Of a stretch of DNA of 64,000 nt, positions 59,148-64,000 are shown one piece after another. The position numbers and the translations under genes are program-made. The notes beneath the pieces are model-generated. The model was not told the DNA's origin. It searched no databases and saw only the letters and a list, made by a program, of their open reading frames with translations. Numbering within the stretch: the stretch's first letter is position 1; the number at the start of each line of letters is the position of its first letter. Source of the DNA: Methylohalomonas lacus (lineage in GTDB: Bacteria > Pseudomonadota > Gammaproteobacteria > Methylohalomonadales > Methylohalomonadaceae); assembly GCF_024808875.1 (NCBI RefSeq), contig NZ_JANUCT010000006.1:1-64000 (forward strand), read 5' to 3'.

Positions 59148-61151
59148 CTACAGCGGATCGTTCCAGCCACGGCGGCGGCGATAGATGGTACTGCGATCGA
59201 TGCCCAGTTTACGTGCCGCGGCGCTGACATTACCGCCGGTTTCCGCCAGCGTGCGGCGGATCAGATCATCCTCGACATGGCGCAGCTCTGCGGCGGGTTC
59301 GTCCCCGGCCAGGCGCGGCGCGGCGGCCTGCGGCACGTCGGCGTCGCTAATGCGGCCGTCACGGGCGGTCAGCAGCCAGCGAATGCACAGGTTGCGCAGT
59401 TCACGGATGTTGCCGGGCCAAGCATGGCGGCGCAGGTAGTCGCGCGCCGCCGGGCCCAGCTGCGGCGGCTGGCAGCCGGCGGCCAGGCTTTCCTTGGCAA
59501 GGAAGGATTCCGCCAGTGCAACGACGTCGTCGCCGCGTTCGCGTAGTGCCGGTACACGCACTTCCAGCACGCATAGACGGTGGTAGAGATCGAGCCGAAA
59601 ACGGCCGTTTTCCAGCGCCCGCGCCAGCTCCGGCGTCGCCGCAGCGATGATGCGTACGTCGACATGCAGCGGCTGGCTGCTGCCGAGCCGCGTGATCTCC
59701 TTGTTATCGAGCACGCGCAGGAACTTCGCCTGCAGCTCCGGATCCAGCGAGTCGATCTCGTCGAGAAACAGCGTGCCATTATGCGCCAACTCGAATTTGC
59801 CCGGCTGACCATCGCGGCGGGCGCCGGTGAACGCACCGCCGGTATAACCGAACAGCTCGCTTTCAATCAGGTCGCGCGGCAGTGCGCCGCAGTTGATAGC
59901 AATGAACGGTCCGTCGTTTCGCCCGCCCTCGGCGTGGATGGCATGCGCCAGCAGTTCCTTGCCGGTGCCGGTCTCGCCAACCAGCAGCACGCTGTTGTCG
60001 AGCGGATCGCGGGCAGCGGCGGTCGCCATCTGCAGCGCCTTGGCTATGGCCGGCGAATCGCCGAGGATGTTGTCGAAGCTGTAGCGCGACACCGCCGGCT
60101 GCGCCACGGCCGACTCACGCCGCCGGCCCGGCGCCGCGCCGATCACCAGCAGCGCGCCGAGGCAGTCATCGCCGATGGCGATCGGCTCGATCCGGCAGTG
60201 TAATGCCTGCAGGTCACCGCCCTGGCTGCGCGCGGTGACCTGCAGGTCACCGGCGCAGGCCTCGTTCAGGTGCTGCTCGATCGTCTGCCACACGCCCGGC
60301 AGGAAGCGGCTTACCGGCCGATTGAACAGCGCGATGTAGTCGCTGCCGAGGCAGCGACTGGCGCGGTTGTTGGTGTCGACGATGTCGCCGTTCATGTCGA
60401 CGACGATGACGCCATCGTCCGGCCAGCGGCTGCGCTTATCGCGGGCCAGGCCGCGCAGCAGCTCGCGCCGCTCATACAGGCGCACCGACAGCGCCGACTG
60501 CACGGTCTGGGCGATCGACACCGCCAGCACCATGGCTTCCTGCGAGATGTTCTGCACCGGCCCGGTAATGTCGACTGCGCCCAGCGGCTGGCGCCGGTTC
60601 AGCGGGTTGATGATCGGCGCGCCGTAACAGACCCAGGGCTGCCAGCCCTGACAATAATGCTCGACGCCGAGCACTACTTCCGGGCGCTGCAGCGCTAGCG
60701 GCGTGCCGATGCCATTGGGGCCGACGTCCGCTTCCAGCCAGCCGCCACCGGGGCGAAAGTTGATGCGTTCGAGGTGTTCCTGGATCTGGTCGTGACCAAC
60801 GGAATACAGGATCCGGCCCTGGTGGTCGGCCAGAACAATGACGTGGCGGGTGTCGCGCACGGTGTTCGCCAGCTCATCCAGTACCGGGCGACCGGCGCGG
60901 CCGAGGTCCTCGCGCACCAGCCAGGCCTCGATTTCCTCGTTGGAGAGGACCGTCGGCGCGCGCTCGGCGCGCGGGTTCAGGCCGATCTCGCGGCTGCGCT
61001 CCCAGCTGCGTGCGATGACGCTGCGCGGCGATTCGCCGGCAAAGCGGCCGCTGTCGACAAAGGTCTCCCAGGCGCGTGACAGCTGTTGCTGCGACACGCT
61101 CGGGATATGCGGCACACCCGGCGCCGACAGGTGGGTGTTCTGCTCGGTCAT
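59148..61151 (-). CDS. AcoR-like sigma-54-dependent Fis-family activator (667 aa)
   Basis: N-terminal GAF-type sensor (about 60-215), PAS-like region (about 235-330: VIVVDMNGDIVDTNNRASRCLG), AAA+ domain (about 355-590) with Walker A VGETGTGKELLAH, ELFGYTGGAFTGARRDG (sigma-54 contact loop) and Walker B GTLFLDEID, and a C-terminal Fis helix-turn-helix (RRTLAETGGNVSAAARKLGIDRSTIYRRR). No response-regulator receiver. The layout is that of AcoR-like activators of acetoin, alcohol or acetate metabolism. It lies next to the sigma-54 promoter and dyads above, so acs or the leader RNA is the likely target. Confidence 0.93.
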   Translation of the reverse strand: MTEQNTHLSAPGVPHIPSVSQQQLSRAWETFVDSGRFAGESPRSVIARSWERSREIGLNPRAERAPTVLSNEEIEAWLVREDLGRAGRPVLDELANTVRDTRHVIVLADHQGRILYSVGHDQIQEHLERINFRPGGGWLEADVGPNGIGTPLALQRPEVVLGVEHYCQGWQPWVCYGAPIINPLNRRQPLGAVDITGPVQNISQEAMVLAVSIAQTVQSALSVRLYERRELLRGLARDKRSRWPDDGVIVVDMNGDIVDTNNRASRCLGSDYIALFNRPVSRFLPGVWQTIEQHLNEACAGDLQVTARSQGGDLQALHCRIEPIAIGDDCLGALLVIGAAPGRRRESAVAQPAVSRYSFDNILGDSPAIAKALQMATAAARDPLDNSVLLVGETGTGKELLAHAIHAEGGRNDGPFIAINCGALPRDLIESELFGYTGGAFTGARRDGQPGKFELAHNGTLFLDEIDSLDPELQAKFLRVLDNKEITRLGSSQPLHVDVRIIAAATPELARALENGRFRLDLYHRLCVLEVRVPALRERGDDVVALAESFLAKESLAAGCQPPQLGPAARDYLRRHAWPGNIRELRNLCIRWLLTARDGRISDADVPQAAAPRLAGDEPAAELRHVEDDLIRRTLAETGGNVSAAARKLGIDRSTIYRRRRGWNDPL

Positions 61152-61269
61152 TCCGACTCTCCAGCTCGGCCCCGATGATCAACAATGTTCAATACGCCGT
61201 CTCCGACCCGTATAAACGGTTGGACCGGCTTTTCAGTCATTCATCTTAATACGAATCGTCCCGGCGATC

Positions 61270-62016
61270 CTAACCGGCGCGCAGACGCTGCTCGATCTCG
61301 ATCCAGAGACTGACGTAGGCCCGCGCCGCCTCGCTGGCAGCGGCATAGGCGCCCAGCGGCGCACGCCGCGTACCCATCTGCTCGACCACGCTGGCGTACG
61401 GAATGACGCTGGCTAACGCCGCCGGGTAGCTTTCCGGGAACTCGGCAATGATCTGCTGGTGCAGCTGGCGCCGCCGGTCGGCCATGGAAAAGAACGGCAG
61501 CAGCCGCAGATCGGCGTAGTTACGCTGGCAGAACGCCTCGACCTGCTCGTAGGCGCGCACCGAGAGCGGCGTCGGGATCACCGGGATCAGCAGGGCATCG
61601 GCGGCGCTGAACACGCTTTCCGATACTTGCGCGATGCTCGGCGCGCAGTCGATCAGAACGATATCGTAGTCCTCGGCCAGCGGTTTGATGATCTTCGCCA
61701 GCCGCTTGCCGGGCTTTTTCACTTCGGTCAGCAACACGTCCATTTCGCGGTTGGAGAAATCGGCCGGGATCACGTCCAGCGTCGGGTAATTGCTGGCCTT
61801 GATGAAGCGTTCCAGGTCTTCCTTGCGCCTGATGATCGTCTTGCTGCCACCGTCGAGTCCCGGCTCGATGCGATAGTAGTACGTCGCCGCCGCCTGCGGA
61901 TCGAGATCCCACAGCAGCACACGGCGGCCAGCCTGCGCCGCGCAGTAGGCGAGATTGACCGCGGCGGCGGTCTTGCCGACACCGCCCTTGAGGTTATACG
62001 TGGCGAGTATTTTCAT
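61270..62016 (-). CDS. ParA/MinD-family ATPase, orphan (248 aa)
   Basis: Deviant Walker A KGGVGKTAAAVN (Lys10, Lys15), DLDPQAAATYYY, IVLIDCAPSIAQVSESVFSAADALLIPVIPTPLSVRA, and a long C-terminal helix. No parB or partition site beside it, so not a typical chromosome-partition pair. Start at 62016, overlapping the 3' end of the CHAD gene by 23 bp, which implies co-translation. Such orphan ParAs often position cellular bodies. Confidence 0.88.
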   Translation of the reverse strand: MKILATYNLKGGVGKTAAAVNLAYCAAQAGRRVLLWDLDPQAAATYYYRIEPGLDGGSKTIIRRKEDLERFIKASNYPTLDVIPADFSNREMDVLLTEVKKPGKRLAKIIKPLAEDYDIVLIDCAPSIAQVSESVFSAADALLIPVIPTPLSVRAYEQVEAFCQRNYADLRLLPFFSMADRRRQLHQQIIAEFPESYPAALASVIPYASVVEQMGTRRAPLGAYAAASEAARAYVSLWIEIEQRLRAG

Positions 62017-63562
62017 CGGCGTGCTCGATCCGGTTGGGTTTGAACAGGCGCTTGACCGCCGCGTGATCCTGCTTGCGGCTGAAGCGGTCGAACGCGGCAC
62101 GGAAATCCTGCAGGCAGCGAGCATGGCGCGCGTCGCAGTCAGCGATCAGCTGCTGTACGCGCCCGGCTGCTGCCGCACTCAGGCTGTGACGCTCGTGGAG
62201 TTGCAGCAGCAGGTCGCCCTGTGTGCTGGCGTCGACGATCGCGCCCATGGTGTTCTGCAGTTTCTTCAACCGCTTGATCAGGTGATCGATCGCTGCCGCC
62301 GGGTACAGCGAGCGAAACGCCTCGATGCCATAGCGCAGTTTCTTGCAGCGCTTGCGTAACTCGTGCAGGCCTTCAATATCGGTTTCCGGCTTCAGCTTGC
62401 GGCCGCGTTTGCGAATGCCGCGATAACTGCGCCAGATGACACGATCGGCCGTGGCCTTGATCGGCATGGCCGCCGCCTCGCCGGCATAGCCGCCGGCGGC
62501 GGCACGTTCCAGCCAGCTGCGCCAGTCACGCATGTCGCGCGCGTAACGCGCGCTGTCCAGGTAGCGCAACAGCCGCGCCCGGGCGCGTTCGCGCTCGTCC
62601 CGGCAGATCGCACGCAGCTCATCGTGCACCCCGGCCGGCGCGTCGCCAGGCAAATGATCGAATTCGAGCAGAAAGACATCCCAGTCACGGCAATCGCCGG
62701 TAACGCGACTGAGTTCAGCGAACAGGGTCTTGAAGCGCGCGCGTGCTTCCTCATCCGGCAGCGGCATGGCCTGCTGTAGCAGGGTACGACTGCGGCGGCA
62801 GGCGACGCGGTAATCATGCAGGAACTCCGTGTCGATGTCATCGCGTATGCCGGCCTCGTTCAGCTCCATGACGCCGAGCAGGAACAGCTGCAGGCGGCCG
62901 AGTGACGCATCGGTGCGTTCGTCCGGTTCGAGTGCCAAAATCAGCCGGGCGTCGTAACCGCCCGGCACGATATCGCGTTCGCGGCACAGCTGCTCGAACG
63001 GATCGGCCTGTTGCGCAGCCAGCGTCAGCTGCGGTTCCAGCTGCCGGCGCAGGGCATCGCCCTGATCGACATAACCGCGCAATGGCGCGATCGACAGCTG
63101 CACGTACAGCACCTCGGCATCGCGGCGATCATGAAAGGTCGACACGTCAATGTACGCAACAGTCTTGCCGTTGACGTCGCGAAAGTCATGACGCTGCAGG
63201 CGGTGAAACCAGTTCGCCACCGGCAGTAGCGCGCGTACGTCACAAATCTTCTCCAGCTGACGCCGCAGCCGGGACGCCGTCAGTTCCGCGGGAAAAGCCG
63301 GCATGCGCTCAACCGGCAGCAGATGCTGCGCCTGTTCGCGCTCGAAACCATGCAATCGCAGCTGGCCACGACCCGCGGCCCAGTCCAGTTCCAGTACCCG
63401 GTGCTTTCGGTAAAGCCGCCAATCAAAAGTATCGAAATAGCTGCGCCGATACACACGCCCGGCCTGTGGCACGAGACTGCCCGCCTGCGGCGCGAGCCAG
63501 CGCCGCAAACACTCCACCGTCGGCGCCTCGGGCAAGATGTACCGGTAAACTGTGTCCTGCAT
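61994..63562 (-). CDS. CYTH-like/CHAD-domain protein (522 aa)
   Basis: The N-terminal 200 or so residues have the size and hallmarks of a CYTH/triphosphate tunnel domain (RSYFDTFDWRLYRKHRVLELDWAAGRGQLRLHGFE) but the usual ExExK motif is not seen near the start (VYRYILPE instead). The C-terminal CHAD domain (about 220-500) has the conserved His/Arg pattern FLHDYRVACRRSRTLLQQ, WDVFLLEFDHL and LHELRKRCKKLRYGIEAF. CHAD proteins bind polyphosphate and can sit on polyphosphate granules. Coupled to the ParA gene. Confidence 0.85.
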   Translation of the reverse strand: MQDTVYRYILPEAPTVECLRRWLAPQAGSLVPQAGRVYRRSYFDTFDWRLYRKHRVLELDWAAGRGQLRLHGFEREQAQHLLPVERMPAFPAELTASRLRRQLEKICDVRALLPVANWFHRLQRHDFRDVNGKTVAYIDVSTFHDRRDAEVLYVQLSIAPLRGYVDQGDALRRQLEPQLTLAAQQADPFEQLCRERDIVPGGYDARLILALEPDERTDASLGRLQLFLLGVMELNEAGIRDDIDTEFLHDYRVACRRSRTLLQQAMPLPDEEARARFKTLFAELSRVTGDCRDWDVFLLEFDHLPGDAPAGVHDELRAICRDERERARARLLRYLDSARYARDMRDWRSWLERAAAGGYAGEAAAMPIKATADRVIWRSYRGIRKRGRKLKPETDIEGLHELRKRCKKLRYGIEAFRSLYPAAAIDHLIKRLKKLQNTMGAIVDASTQGDLLLQLHERHSLSAAAAGRVQQLIADCDARHARCLQDFRAAFDRFSRKQDHAAVKRLFKPNRIEHADENTRHV

Positions 63563-63723
63563 GCCTTTCTCTTTGTTAAAAAGAATAAATATTCAGCACA
63601 TGCTTTAACTATTAATCCTGCACAATAATTATTGCAGTTCTACTGATTCTTGCCCCTGAAGTACAATCGATCTATGTCATTCGATCATTTTCTTGATCAT
63701 TGCAGGTGCCCGGAATGCGGCAT

Positions 63724-64000
63724 TCAAGTTGATTGATACAAACCATTACACTCGCGCCAACCAGCCATGAGCGGGAAGTAGAGCCCGAGCTTTACAGGCC
63801 GCTGATCCAGCGCGTACATGAACTCGGCATAACGTTCGAGCTGCGGCTGGTAACGCTCCCGTTCCTGGTCGAGGAACGCTTCCGGACTGCCGCCGGTGTG
63901 ACTGCCGGTCTTGTAGTCGATGATCCAGCGCATACCGTCTTTATCAACAAACGTGCGATCGATAACAACGCTTTCCAGGCGGCCATTGTTGAAACGCGTG
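63724..64000 (-). CDS. RecB-like nuclease domain at the C-terminus of a UvrD/AddA-type helicase (partial)
   Basis: The frame runs in from beyond the right edge and ends at 63724. The visible 91 codons carry GRLESVVIDRTFVDKDGMRWIIDYKTGSHTGG, the PD-(D/E)xK nuclease core, then QPQLERYAEFMYALDQRPVKLGLYFP, as at the ends of ATP-dependent exonuclease subunits. The helicase part is outside. Between it and the CHAD gene (63563-63723) there is only an A+T-rich spacer. Confidence 0.82.
   Translation of the reverse strand, partial: TRFNNGRLESVVIDRTFVDKDGMRWIIDYKTGSHTGGSPEAFLDQERERYQPQLERYAEFMYALDQRPVKLGLYFPLMAGWRECNGLYQST

Overview
The window looks like about 64 kb of chromosome from a GC-rich gammaproteobacterium, most like the Chromatiales/Ectothiorhodospiraceae. 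The pointers are: a class III PHA synthase (PhaC plus PhaE) related to that of purple sulfur bacteria; a mutS-fdxA pair as in pseudomonads and relatives; Mpl, RppH and an AcoR-like sigma-54 activator; and REP palindromes of the type common in gammaproteobacteria. Taxonomy is inference. I found no rRNA, tRNA or CRISPR array.

Layout. 1-2060: the 3' end of an IS1595-type transposase, then a small type IVb pilus remnant or outlying tad locus (Flp-like pilin, TPR lipoprotein, TadE-like protein). 2091-5621: mutS, 7Fe ferredoxin fdxA, a DUF4124 protein. 5717-9846: a phospho-signalling set (CHASE2 Ser/Thr kinase, PP2C phosphatase, FHA protein), separated by three REP palindromes from 10042-17677. That region is an eight-gene minus-strand operon joining a GAF-SpoIIE phosphatase, an RsbW-like ATPase and a STAS protein to an Mla/MCE lipid transporter and a CHASE2 adenylate cyclase. 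17791-26514: housekeeping genes (nth, FAH-family hydrolase, Lon-domain protein, mpl, dps, two small exported proteins, rppH, a HAD phosphatase, an MscS channel). 26557-35063: TCA cycle genes (mdh and gltA on minus; sucA, sucB, lpd on plus). 35235-40156: phaA-phaB-phaR, a PhaB paralogue with a phasin-like N-terminal extension, a histidine phosphatase and a phasin. 40345-51427: DUF411 protein, DedA protein, PAS-GGDEF cyclase, a Fae homologue, methyltransferases, an RND efflux pair, a short coiled-coil protein, a truncated gene copy and a porin. 51464-55990: phaC, phaE, malate synthase aceB and a second phasin. 56199-61151: ppa, acs, a structured intergenic region and a sigma-54 activator. 61270-64000: a ParA-like ATPase, a CYTH/CHAD protein and the end of a RecB-like nuclease/helicase.

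How the genes fit together. The second half is a carbon-storage and acetyl-CoA hub. Acs makes acetyl-CoA from acetate, and Ppa removes the pyrophosphate. Citrate synthase, malate dehydrogenase, the 2-oxoglutarate dehydrogenase genes and malate synthase use or route it, while PhaA, PhaB and PhaEC polymerise it, with PhaR as likely repressor. A TGCANTGCA-type dyad lies upstream of phaA and at both phasin promoters and is a good candidate PhaR operator.

The most interesting stretch is 58847-59143, between the sigma-54 activator gene and acs. It holds a good -24/-12 promoter, an upstream nested dyad at enhancer distance, and a roughly 137-nt stretch of hairpins (one with a GNRA-type loop) ending in a strong intrinsic terminator about 130 bp before acs. 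It reads either as a sigma-54-dependent small RNA or as an attenuated acs leader. The other main candidates are the phasin-like/PhaB fusion and the partner-switching/Mla/cyclase operon.
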